Below, piece after piece: positions 27,654-36,232 of a stretch of 64,000 nt of DNA. The notes under the pieces were generated by a model, which was given only the letters and a program-made list of their open reading frames with translations, made no database searches and was not told where the DNA came from. A program made the position numbers and the translations under genes. The stretch is taken from NCBI GenBank assembly GCA_963813375.1, contig CAWEYT010000016.1:62001-126000 (forward strand). Reading direction: 5' to 3'. Each line of letters opens with the position of its first letter. Positions within the stretch are counted from its first letter, which is position 1. The stretch is from DASTFY01 sp963813375 (lineage in GTDB: Bacteria; Actinomycetota; Acidimicrobiia; Acidimicrobiales; Ilumatobacteraceae).

Positions 27654-27704
27654 GAGGGCTCCGCGACTGCTGCTGCGTCGACTGCTGCTGCGTCCACGGC
27701 CGGA

Positions 27705-27733
27705 ATCTAACCATCGGGTCACTTCGGTCGAAA
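27705..27733 (-). promoter_or_regulatory. Candidate promoter of the hydratase-TetR-thiolase operon
   Basis: On the minus strand TTTCGA (27728-27733) and TTAGAT (27705-27710) are spaced by 17 bases, between the terminator of the transporter operon and the first hydratase gene. Each box matches consensus at only three positions, so support is weak. Confidence 0.3.
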
Positions 27734-27748
27734 GCGGCCGGGACGCGC

Positions 27749-27780
27749 CCGGGGCCGGTGGCGATCACCACCGGCCCCGG
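27749..27780 (-). terminator. Strong stem-loop after the second Liv operon
   Basis: CCGGGGCCGGTGG (27749-27761) pairs perfectly over 13 bp with CCACCGGCCCCGG (27768-27780) around a 6-base loop. It lies 25 bases past the receptor stop on the minus strand and separates the transporter operon from the hydratase operon. Confidence 0.8.
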
Positions 27781-27804
27781 AACGACGTCACGATGTCGGG
27801 CAGG

Positions 27805-29219
27805 TCACCCGCCGAAGACGCCGCCCGTCCCCTCGACGTCGACCTCGACGCCCTCCGCGGTCTTGTAGCCCGTGGCGGCCGGGTCGAACTCGGCCATCAC
27901 GCCGTACTCGGCGACGTACGCGTCCGTCACGCCGTCGACCTTGAGCCACGCCGCCGAGCGCCAGCGGGCGCCTCGACGTCGAACGACCAGAACGCGTTCA
28001 TGAGGTTGGCCCTGGTGAGCCCGCCCTCCATCGCCGCGGCCCGGGTGAGCGCATCGGTGATGAGGAACGCCGCGTTGTAGCCGGTGGCCACGTTGCCGAT
28101 GTTGGGATCGACATCGGGGCCGAACTCGGCCACGTCGGCCAGGTACTGCTGCATCGTCCGGGTCGTCGGCGAAGGCCGGATCGGCCGGATCCTTGAGCAC
28201 GACGAGCGTGTGGACGTTCGCGGCCGCCTCACCGGCCGGGACCATGAACTGCTCGATGGCCTGGCAGGTGTAGGAGTTGATGATCGGGCCGGTGAAGCCG
28301 CCCTGGCGGGCGAGGGTCATGAGGCTGGTGCAGAACGTGGACGTCGTCCCGCCGATGATGACGTCCGGGCCGGCCGCCAGGAGCTGCGTCACCTCGTTGG
28401 AGAGGTCCGACGTCGGCTCGTGGACGACGTCGGCCACGATCTCTAGGCCGGCCGCCGGCAGCAGCTCGGCCAGCGCCTCCTTGTAGGTCTTGCCGAAGTC
28501 GTTGTTGAAGGTCAACAGCGCGACCTTCTTGGCGTCCGGGAACTTCTCCTTGATGAACTCGCGTCCAGACGTTCGACTCGACCGTGTACGACAGGATCCC
28601 GCCCAGGGTCCACGGGAAGTTGGCGGGATCGCCCCAGTTCGGGAAGCCCGTGCCGACCAGAGCCTGGGGCACGCAGGCGTCGGCGTAGAGCTGGCGGGTG
28701 CCGGCGACGTTCGGGCGTGCCGACCTGGAAGACCGACGCGAACACCTGGTCGCCCTCGATGGCCTCCTGCACGGCCGGAGCCGACTTGGCCGGGTCGTAG
28801 GCGTCGTCCTTGGTGATGACCTCGACCGGGTGGCCGTCGATCCCACCGTCGGCGTTCAGCTTGTCGAAGTAGACCTTCATGCCCTGGCCGATGACGCCGA
28901 AGGCGGCCAGCGGACCCGTCTGCGGGCCGATGAAGGCCAGCTTGATGGGCTCACCGTCGGCGAGCGCTGTGGTGGCCTCGGGCGGGCAGGCGTCCGTCGG
29001 TACCTGGAAGGCCGCCGCGGCCGGCGCGTCCGTCGCCGGCGCTTCGGAAGCCGGGGCCTCCGTCGCCGGAGCCTCGGTAGCCGGAGCTTCGGAAGCCGGG
29101 GCCTCCGTCGCCGGAGCTTCGGTGCTGGCACCTCCGTCGTCGTCGCTGCCACAGGCCGCGGCGACGAGGGCCAGAGCGGTAATGGGCATGGCGGCACGCC
29201 AACGCCAGGATGGCTTCAT
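27805..29219 (-). CDS. Branched-chain-type ABC substrate-binding lipoprotein 2 (four frame breaks)
   Basis: About 470 residues. The ATG at 29219 starts a basic then hydrophobic signal ending in the lipobox VAAAC. A linker of about 35 residues built from ATEAPASEAP units follows, encoded by a 45-base direct repeat. The mature part is a type I binding fold (LAFIGPQTGPLAAFG, TFNNDFGKTY, YTCQAIEQF). Frame breaks lie near 28727, 28563 and 28160 (+1) and 27962 (+2), each with clean sequence on both sides. It is the last gene of operon 2; the strong stem-loop follows it. The ligand is unknown. Confidence 0.88.
29041..29130. repeat. 45-bp tandem repeat coding the receptor linker
   Basis: Two 45-base units start at 29041 and 29086 and are identical over their first 32 bases. 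They encode the ATEAPASEAP linker between lipid anchor and binding domain. Unit number may vary between strains. Confidence 0.75.
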
Positions 29220-30410
29220 CAGGTTCTCCCCCTTGTGGTTTGCTCGGTCGGTGACTCGTCCGCCCCCTGGTCGGCGATCTTAGGCACCGGGACCGCTAGC
29301 GGTGCGACGGTCTGCCTGTCGGTCGTCGGCGTCGGAAGGCGAGGGATGATCAGCAGGAACTTGGACCGCAGCACCCGCAGGCCGTACACGATCCCGCCCG
29401 GCATGAAGAAGATGATGACCACGAGCAGGATGCCGTACAGCACGCCCGCCTCTGGTCCCTCGAGCTTGGGCAGGAGCGGCAGCGTCCCCTCGAAGGACCA
29501 GTACGGCAGCCACTCCACGAGCAGGCCGCCGATGAGCGGACCGAGGATCGTGGCCACGCCTCCGATGACCAGACCGGCGATGAACTCGATCGAGCGCTGC
29601 AGGCCGAAGCTGTCGGGCCCGATGGTCGTCGCCGCGAGGGCGAAGCAGCCGCCGCCGACGGACGTCACGAAAGCGCTCGTCGCGAACGCCAGCACCTTGT
29701 ACTGGGCCGGGTTCACACCCGACACCGCGGCGCCGATCTCGTTGTCCCGCATGGCGACGAGGCCCCGCCCCACGCGGCTGCGGACGAGGTTGGACGTGAG
29801 GAGGAACATCACGATCGCGACCACCACGACCGTGGTCAGGATCCAGTCGTTGTTCGTCCAGCTGTCCGGCACCCAGGACGGCGGGTCCCATCTGAAGCCT
29901 CTCGTCGTCGTGACCTCCCCGCCCGTGATCGACTTGCCGTTGCTGCCACCGGTGAGGCTGGCGAAGTCGACGCCGAAGAAGTTGTCGGACTTGGCGATGG
30001 CGGGGAAGGCCAGCGCCAGGCCCAGCGTGACCAGCGAGAGGTAGAGGCCGCGGATCTTCAGCGCCGGAATGCCGATCACGAAACCGATGGCGAAGCCCAT
30101 GGCTCCGGCGATCGGGCAGCGTGGCCAGGAACGGCCAGCCGTGGTCGGCCACGAGGATCATGGTCGTGTAGGCGCCGATGCCGAAGAAGAACGAGTGACC
30201 GATGGAGATCTGGCCGGAGTAGCCGGTGACGATGTTGAGGCCGAGGATGGCCACCGCAAGGGTGATGCCCTGGGCCCAGCGGATGGCGAGGAAGTTCTCT
30301 CCGACGTTGGTGACGTAGAGGAAGCCGGCGAGGAGCAGGACCCAGCCCAGGGCCTGGAGCGCGCGGTGGGCCGTCGACCCGCGCTGGATGACGACCGGGA
30401 ACCCCGTCAT
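29219..30410 (-). CDS. livM: Branched-chain-type ABC permease LivM (one frame break)
   Basis: About 396 residues with eight to ten membrane segments. LivM hallmarks are GYSGQISIGHSFFFGIGAY near 75, IRGLYLSLVTLGLA near 135 and AMRDNEIGAAVSGVN near 240. A hydrophilic C-terminal tail of about 60 residues is unusual in length. The frame changes +1 near 30113; removing one base gives TLPIAGAMGFAIG. The start overlaps the LivH stop (ATGA) and the stop overlaps the receptor start (TGATG). Confidence 0.9.
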
Positions 30411-31363
30411 ACCCGTTCCACCCGTTTGCTGCCGAAGAGGCCCTGAGGTCGGAAGTAGAGGACGATGAGGATCACGAGCAGCACCATGACGAGCGACAGC
30501 TCGTTGCCGACGAACGTGAAGAGCGCCGGCGCGAACGTCTCGATGATCCCGACCAGCAGCCCGCCGACCACCGCGCCCTTGATGGAGTCGAACCCGCCGA
30601 GGCAGGCGGCGGCGAAGCCGAACAGCAGCACGGCCCCCATGAAGTTGAAGTCGAGGACGTTGCGGTACTGGGCGATGATGGCCCCGGCGATCGCGCCGAT
30701 GCCCGCGGCCAGCGCCCAACCGAGCATCAGCATCCGCTTGACCGGGATGCCGACGATCAGCGCCGACTCCGCGTTGGCCGCCACCGCTCGATAACCCAGC
30801 CCCAGCTTGGTGCGCTGCAGCAGGAGGTTGATCAGCAGCACCAGCAGCCCCACGCTCACCCAGACGCCCAACGCCTTGTAGGTGATGAAGAAGTTCGGCA
30901 CCCGATCGGTGATGATGTCGATCTTGTCGTCGAGGCCGCCGGGGAACGGCGCCGGGATCGGCGTGCGGGGCTGGGTGCCCCAGATCGTCGCCGCGCTCCC
31001 GTTGAGGATGAACAACAGCCCAAGGGTGAGGATGACCGGAGCCAGCACACTGCGGTTCTCCAGCGGCTGGATGAGGACGCGCTCGAACGCCGCGCCCACG
31101 AACATCGCCACGAGCACCACGATGACGATGGCGAGCCAGACCGGGAAGCCGTGCTCGACGGCGAGGACGAACACGAGGAAGGTGGTGAACATCGCCATCT
31201 CGCCCTGGGCGAAGTTGAGGTGCCCGGTGGTCTTGTAGATCATCACCACCGTCAGGGCCATGAGCGCGTAGACGGCGCCGTTGGCCAGGGCGTTGGACAG
31301 GTTCTGCAGGAACAGCGTCAGCGTGAGGAAGTTGTCCTCGATGCCCGGCACAGCAAGGATCAT
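30407..31363 (-). CDS. livH: Branched-chain-type ABC permease LivH
   Basis: 318 residues, intact. Typical LivH features: GAVYALMALTVVMIYKTTGHLNFAQGE (residues about 30-56), RAVAANAESALIVGIPV near 200 and YFRPQGLFG at the end. It forms the permease heterodimer with LivM. It lies 8 bases after LivF on the same strand. This second system keeps LivH and LivM as separate genes, unlike the fused permease at 14-16 kb. Confidence 0.92.
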   Translation of the reverse strand: MILAVPGIEDNFLTLTLFLQNLSNALANGAVYALMALTVVMIYKTTGHLNFAQGEMAMFTTFLVFVLAVEHGFPVWLAIVIVVLVAMFVGAAFERVLIQPLENRSVLAPVILTLGLLFILNGSAATIWGTQPRTPIPAPFPGGLDDKIDIITDRVPNFFITYKALGVWVSVGLLVLLINLLLQRTKLGLGYRAVAANAESALIVGIPVKRMLMLGWALAAGIGAIAGAIIAQYRNVLDFNFMGAVLLFGFAAACLGGFDSIKGAVVGGLLVGIIETFAPALFTFVGNELSLVMVLLVILIVLYFRPQGLFGSKRVERV

Positions 31364-31371
31364 CAGGCCTC

Positions 31372-32085
31372 CTAGAACCCCAAGTAGGCGCGACGGACTT
31401 CGTCGTTGGCCCGCAGCTCGTCCGCGCTCCCGGTCACGACGATGGTCCCGGCCTCCAGCACGTAGGCGCGGTCGGCGATGCCCAGGGCGAGGCTGGCGTT
31501 CTGCTCGACGATGAACATCGTCACCCCCTCCTGCTCGTTGAGCTCGTCGAACTTCCTGAACAGGTCCTGGATGATGATCGGAGCCAGGCCGAGCGACGGC
31601 TCGTCGAGCAGCAGCAGGCGCGGCCGGCTCATCAACGCGCGCGCTACGGCGAGCATCTGCTGCTCGCCGCCGCTCAGGCTCCCGGCCTGCTGCCGCCGGC
31701 GCTCGGCCAGCCGCGGGAACATCTGGAACCAGCGGTCCATGTCGGCTCGGATGCTGGACCGCTCCTTGCGGGCGTACGCGCCGACCTCCAGGTTCTCCTC
31801 CACCGTCAGCTCGGGGAACGTCCCCCGTCCCTGCGGTACGTGGGCGATGCCGAGCGCCGCCATCTTCTCCGGCCGCTTCCCGACGAGCTGAGTTCCGTCG
31901 AACTGGATGTCGCCCTTGGTGCCGACCATCTGGCAGATGGCGCGCACCGTGGTCGTCTTCCCGGCACCGTTGGCGCCGAGCAGGACCACGACCTCGCCCT
32001 CGTCCACGCGCAGGTCGAGCCCGCGGAGGACCTGCACCGGCCCGTACGCGGCGTGGACGTCGCGCATCTCCAGGAGCGCCGTCAC
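31372..32085 (-). CDS. livF: Branched-chain-type ABC transporter ATP-binding protein LivF (second system)
   Basis: 237 residues, intact. Walker A GANGAGKTTT lies near residue 40, the signature LSGGEQQML near 138, Walker B LLLLDEPSLGL near 157 and the H-loop IVEQNAS near 190; it ends in RRAYLGF, as LivF proteins do. GTG at 32085 overlaps the LivG stop (GTGA). Confidence 0.92.
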   Translation of the reverse strand: MTALLEMRDVHAAYGPVQVLRGLDLRVDEGEVVVLLGANGAGKTTTVRAICQMVGTKGDIQFDGTQLVGKRPEKMAALGIAHVPQGRGTFPELTVEENLEVGAYARKERSSIRADMDRWFQMFPRLAERRRQQAGSLSGGEQQMLAVARALMSRPRLLLLDEPSLGLAPIIIQDLFRKFDELNEQEGVTMFIVEQNASLALGIADRAYVLEAGTIVVTGSADELRANDEVRRAYLGF

Positions 32086-32862
32086 GCGGTGCTCCCGAGG
32101 TACGCCTCGATCACGAGCGGGTTGTTCTGCACGTCCTCCGGGCGACCTTCGGCGATCTTCCGGCCGAAGTCGAGCACGACCACCTTGTCCGAGATGCCCA
32201 TCACGAGCTGCATGTGGTGCTCGACGAGGAGGATGGTGAGCTCGTGCTCGTCGCGCAGCAGCTGGATGGTCTTGCCGAGCTCGTCGACCTCGGCGTGGGT
32301 GAGGCCGGAGGCCGGCTCGTCGAGCAGCAGGAGCTCGGGTCGGGCCGCCATCGCCCGGGCCAGCTCGATGCGCTTGAGCGTGCCGTACGGCAACCCCATG
32401 GCGGGGCGCAGGGCGTACGCGGTCAGGCCGAGGGACGCCAGGATGTCCATCGGCGTCCTGCTGCAGTCGTCGCTCTTCGCGCCGGACGCCGATGCGCAAG
32501 GGAGCGGTGGCGAAGTTGACCCGGGTCTTGCTGTGGGCACCGACCATGACGTTCTCGAGCACCGTCAGCCGGGGGAAGAGCGCCAGGTTCTGGAACGTCC
32601 GGGCGATCCCCAGCCGGGCGATGCCGTGGGCGGGCACGTCCAGGATCTCCTGGTCCTTGAACTCCAGCCGTCCGCTGGTCGGCTGGTAGATGCGCGACAC
32701 CACGTTGAAGAGCGTCGTCTTGCCGGCGCCGTTGGGACCGATCAGGCCGCAGATCTCGCCCCGCTCGACCGAGAACGTGAGCTCGTCCAGGGCCACGATG
32801 CCACCGAAACGGACGCTGACGTCACGCACGTCGAGAACCGACAACGACTCACCATCCCCCAT
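32082..32862 (-). CDS. livG: Branched-chain-type ABC transporter ATP-binding protein LivG (second system, one frame break)
   Basis: About 260 residues. Walker A GPNGAGKTTLF lies near residue 40, followed by a LivG-specific insert, Walker B LLLLDEPASGL near 185 and the C-terminal EAYLGS. The signature region reads LPYGTLKRIELARAM, the LivG variant of LSGGQ. The frame changes +1 near 32475 within the variable insert. The start is ATG at 32862. It is the first gene of operon 2 (LivG-LivF-LivH-LivM-receptor). A TACGGT box about 20 bases upstream could be a -10 element. Confidence 0.88.
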
Positions 32863-32940
32863 GCGAGTTCGCGGCACCGTAGCAAACGGGCCTGCGGCCC
32901 CTTCTCGCCGTCCCGCCGTCCGCCGGCCTGACCGACCACC

Positions 32941-34534
32941 TCAGCGGGCGACCACCACGCCCTCCCACGGACGCAGGTGGAGCCCGTCGTCCGTACCCAC
33001 GGTCTGCCGGCCGGCCGTCGACAGCAGGACCTCGCCGCTGACGTCGACCCGCTGGGTCACGCTCGAGAAGTTGAGGACGACGGTGGTCCCCGCCCCCCGG
33101 CGGAAGGCCCAGACGCCGTCGGGCGACTCCAGCGGCTCGTACGTCCCTCGGCGCAGGTCCTCGTGCTCGCGCCGCAGCGCCAGCAACGTTCGGCAGAAGG
33201 AGAGGATGGAGTTGGGGTCGTCCCGCTGCACCTCGACGCTGACGGCGTCGTTGTCGCCGATGGGCAGCCACGGCGTCGTGCCGGCAGACGTGAAGCCGGC
33301 GCCCTCCCCGCCCCTCCAGTGCATCGGCGTCCGCTCGGGGTCCCGGCCCTCCAGCGCCGGCCAGTTGCGGATGCCCACCGGGTCCTTGAGCTGCGACCGG
33401 ATCATCGGGGTGTCGGGCATGCCGATCTCGTCGCCGTAGTAGAGGACCGGCGTGCCCCGGATGGTCAGCAGCATGAGCATCCCGAGGCGGATCCGGCGGT
33501 CGTCGTTCTGGGCCCAGCGGGTGGGGAACCGGCTGTGGTCGTGGTTGGACCCGGTGTACACCGGCCACGCGCCCTCCGGGAGCGCGGCCTCGGTGTCGGC
33601 CACGAACTGGCGGAGCGGCTCGGCATGGAACGGCGACCGCAGGAACGGGAAGTTGAAGGCCAGCTGGAGCTCGTCGCCCTCGCCGTAGAAGCGGGCCAGC
33701 CGCTCCGATCCGGCCACGTAGGTCTCGCCGAGCAGCAGGCGGGGCGGGTCGTACGTCTCGGCCAGCCGGCGCCAGCGCCGCAGCACGTCGTGGAGCTCGG
33801 GCCGCTCGGCGTTGAAGCGCTCGGCCTCGTGGTCGACCCAGAAGTCGACCGCCGGGTTGTCGCGCAGGTGCTTGTCCTTCACGATCATGTGGCAGACGTC
33901 GATGCGGAAGCCGGCGATGCCGCGGTCGAACCAGAAGCGCAGGATCCGGTCGAACTCGTCCCGCAGGTCCTCGTTCCACCAGTTCAGGTCGGGCTGCTCG
34001 GCCACGAAGTGGTGGAGCCACCACTGCCCGGTCACCTCGTCGAAGCTCCACGCCGGCGCGTTCAGGAACTCGCTGCGCCAGTTGTTGGGCACGGCACCGT
34101 TGGGATCTCCGGCGGGCGTGCCGTCGGCCCAGACGTACCAGTCCCGATGGACCGCGTCGCCGCGAGCTGCGAGCGTCCTGGAACCACGGGTGCTGGTCGC
34201 TCGAGTGGTTGGGGACGAGGTCCATGACGATGCGGAGGCCTCGCCGATCGGCCTCGGCCACCAGCTCGTCGAGGTCGTCCAGGGTGCCGAGATCGCGGTC
34301 GATGCCGCAGTAGTCGGAGACGTCATAGCCCCAGTCCATGTTGGGCGACGGCGTGATCGGGCTGAGCCAGAGCCCGTCGACACCCAGCCAGGCCAGGTGA
34401 TCGAGGTGCCGGGTGATGCCCTGGAGGTCGCCGATGCCGTCCCCGTTCGCGTCGGCGAACGAGCGGGGGTAGATCTGGTAGAGGACGCCGTCGACCCACC
34501 AGGGCTGGGCGCCGGACGCCGCAAGGCCGCTCAT
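32941..34534 (-). CDS. GH13 alpha-glucosidase / oligo-1,6-glucosidase-like enzyme (one frame break)
   Basis: About 530 residues. All GH13 regions are present: DLVPNHSSDQHPWF (region I), GFRIDVCHM with nucleophile Asp (II), LLGETYV with acid Glu (III), and TGSNHDHSR with the transition-state Asp (IV), then a C-terminal beta domain. It hydrolyses terminal or internal alpha-glucosidic bonds in oligosaccharides. The frame changes +1 near 34170; dropping one base restores the usual length between the FQD and RDWYVW segments. There is no signal peptide, so it is cytoplasmic. The ATG at 34534 overlaps the SDR stop (ATGA). Confidence 0.88.
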
Positions 34535-35269
34535 GCGTTGGTCACGATCCGGGCCTGCGCGACGGCGCTGTCGTCGCGGACCAGGTCCACGACCGCCGCC
34601 GCGATGTCCTCGGGAGCCAGCATGGTCAGCCCGGAGAGGATCGGTTGCAGCCACACCGCGGGCCGGGTGCCGTCGCCGGTGTGGAGGTTGGTCATGTCCG
34701 TGTCGACCACGCCGGGCAGGACGGCGTTGACCCTGATGCCCTCGTCGGCCAGCGCCGCACAGGACTCGGTGATGCGGACGACGCCGACTTTGGTGGCGCT
34801 GTACACGGGGTCCGTGGGCATGGGCCTCAGCGCGGCGGTGGACGACGGTGTTGACGATGCAACCACCTCCCCGTTTGCGCAGCGCCCGTATGCCCTCCTG
34901 GGTCCCCATCGCCACACCGCCGAGGTTGACGGTGATGACCTTCATGATCCGCTCCAGTTCCGACTCGGGCCAGATCGGCTCGCCACTGATGAGGCCGGCG
35001 TTGTTGTGGACGATGTCGAGACCGCCGAAGGTGGACTCGGCCGCCGCGAACATCGTCCGCACGTCGTGGGGGAAGGCGACGTCGACCTTCACGAACGCGG
35101 CTGAACCAGCGAGGTCCTCCTCGATGCGCCGGACCGTCTCCGTGCCGCCGATGTCGTCCATGTCGGCCACCATCACAGCGGCCCCTTCGGCGGCCAGGGC
35201 CACCGCGCTGGCCCGACCGATCCCGGTGCCACCTCCCGTCACGAGGGCCACTTTGCCTGCGATGTCCAT
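34531..35269 (-). CDS. Short-chain dehydrogenase/reductase (one frame break)
   Basis: About 246 residues. The cofactor motif TGGGTGIGRA lies at residues 10-19, an Asp in VADMDD suggests NAD preference, NNAG is near 90, and YSATKVG holds the catalytic Tyr/Lys. The catalytic Ser lies right at the +1 frame break near 34845: deleting one base gives VNTSSTAAL, with the standard 13-residue spacing from Ser to Tyr. The substrate is unknown. It is coupled to the glucosidase gene downstream. Confidence 0.88.
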
Positions 35270-35329
35270 GCCCCGATTCCTAACAGGCCGGGAGGAGGGA
35301 TCGGACCCGGACGCTGGCACGCTGTGGGG

Positions 35330-36046
35330 GTGGAGACAGAGGCGGCCAAGCCGGCGGAGGAGTCGCCGAGCCGCGACGGCATCACCGACAACGGCCGACA
35401 ACGCCGCGACGACGCCGCGGATGAAGGGGTGCGGGCGACCCCCTGGTGGCACAGCCCGTGGCGGCTCCTCGTGCTCGGGGCGGCGGTGCTCTTCCTCGGC
35501 CTCGCCGCGGGCTACGCGTTCTTCGGCGGTGACTCCGGACGGGGCTCGGGGTCGACGGTCGACGTCGGGTTCCTGCAGGACATGCGCGCCCACCACGACC
35601 AAGCGGTGAGCATGGCGTTCACCTACCTGGAGAAGCCGGCCGGCGAGCAGGACGCCGTCCTGCGCTCGATGGCCAAGACGATCATCGCCGACCAGCAGTT
35701 CGAGAACGGCTACATGGTCGGTCTGCTCCTCGAGATGGGAGCGGACCCGGCCAACGAGACCGGGCAGGCCATGGCCTGGATGGACCAGCCCGTCCCGCTG
35801 GAGCGCATGCCCGGCATGGCGACGGAGGCCCAGCTCGACGAGCTGCTGGCGGCCACCGGGCCCGAGGCCGACGCCCTCTTCGTCGAGCTGATGTCCGCCC
35901 ACCACGAGGGTGGCATCCACATGGCCGAGCACGCCGCCGAGCACGGCAGCCGGGCCGACGTCCGCTCCTTCGCTGACCGTGTGGCGACGAACCAGCGGGG
36001 CGAGATCGTCGACCTCCGCAACGCCCTCGCCCGCGCCCAGGCCTGA
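35330..36046 (+). CDS. DUF305 membrane-anchored protein
   Basis: 238 residues. A hydrophilic N-terminus of about 40 residues precedes one membrane segment (about 45-65, LLVLGAAVLFLGLAAG), then a DUF305 domain. The domain has the paired His-rich segments MRAHHDQAVSMA and MSAHHEGGIHMAEHA, and Met-rich spacing resembling copper-binding ferritin-like helices. DUF305 proteins are often near copper or metal genes, but the function is unproven. Start codon GTG at 35330 (or 35324). No metal-handling genes are adjacent. Confidence 0.82.
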   Translation: METEAAKPAEESPSRDGITDNGRQRRDDAADEGVRATPWWHSPWRLLVLGAAVLFLGLAAGYAFFGGDSGRGSGSTVDVGFLQDMRAHHDQAVSMAFTYLEKPAGEQDAVLRSMAKTIIADQQFENGYMVGLLLEMGADPANETGQAMAWMDQPVPLERMPGMATEAQLDELLAATGPEADALFVELMSAHHEGGIHMAEHAAEHGSRADVRSFADRVATNQRGEIVDLRNALARAQA

Positions 36047-36123
36047 CCCCGGCACTTCCCCGACCCTCCCTGACAGGGCCCGCGGTTCGTCAGCCGCCGC
36101 GGCCCATCAGGCGCCGCACAATC

Positions 36124-36172
36124 GTTCCTGGCCGATCTGGCCGCAGCAGTCGCCCGATTCTCGGCCATGAAC
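36124..36172. repeat. Palindromic intergenic repeat, copy A
   Basis: GTTCCTGGCCGA (36124-36135) and TCGGCCATGAAC (36161-36172) form a 12-bp inverted repeat with one mismatch around 25 bases. Arms and the inner CGCCCGAT segment are shared with copies B (52657-52705) and C (53695-53743). It lies in the gap between the DUF305 and metallopeptidase genes. Confidence 0.65.
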
Positions 36173-36232
36173 GGTTCTGGGGCGGCGAGGGTGGCCCGGG
36201 CGAAGCTGGAGGGAGCGCCGTAGCCTGACGGC

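Noticed and set aside
32849..36055. Open frame of 1068 codons on the minus strand
   Set aside because: Its first half is antisense to the DUF305 gene with low-complexity sequence; only the SDR and glucosidase N-terminal parts are real, and they have their own starts.
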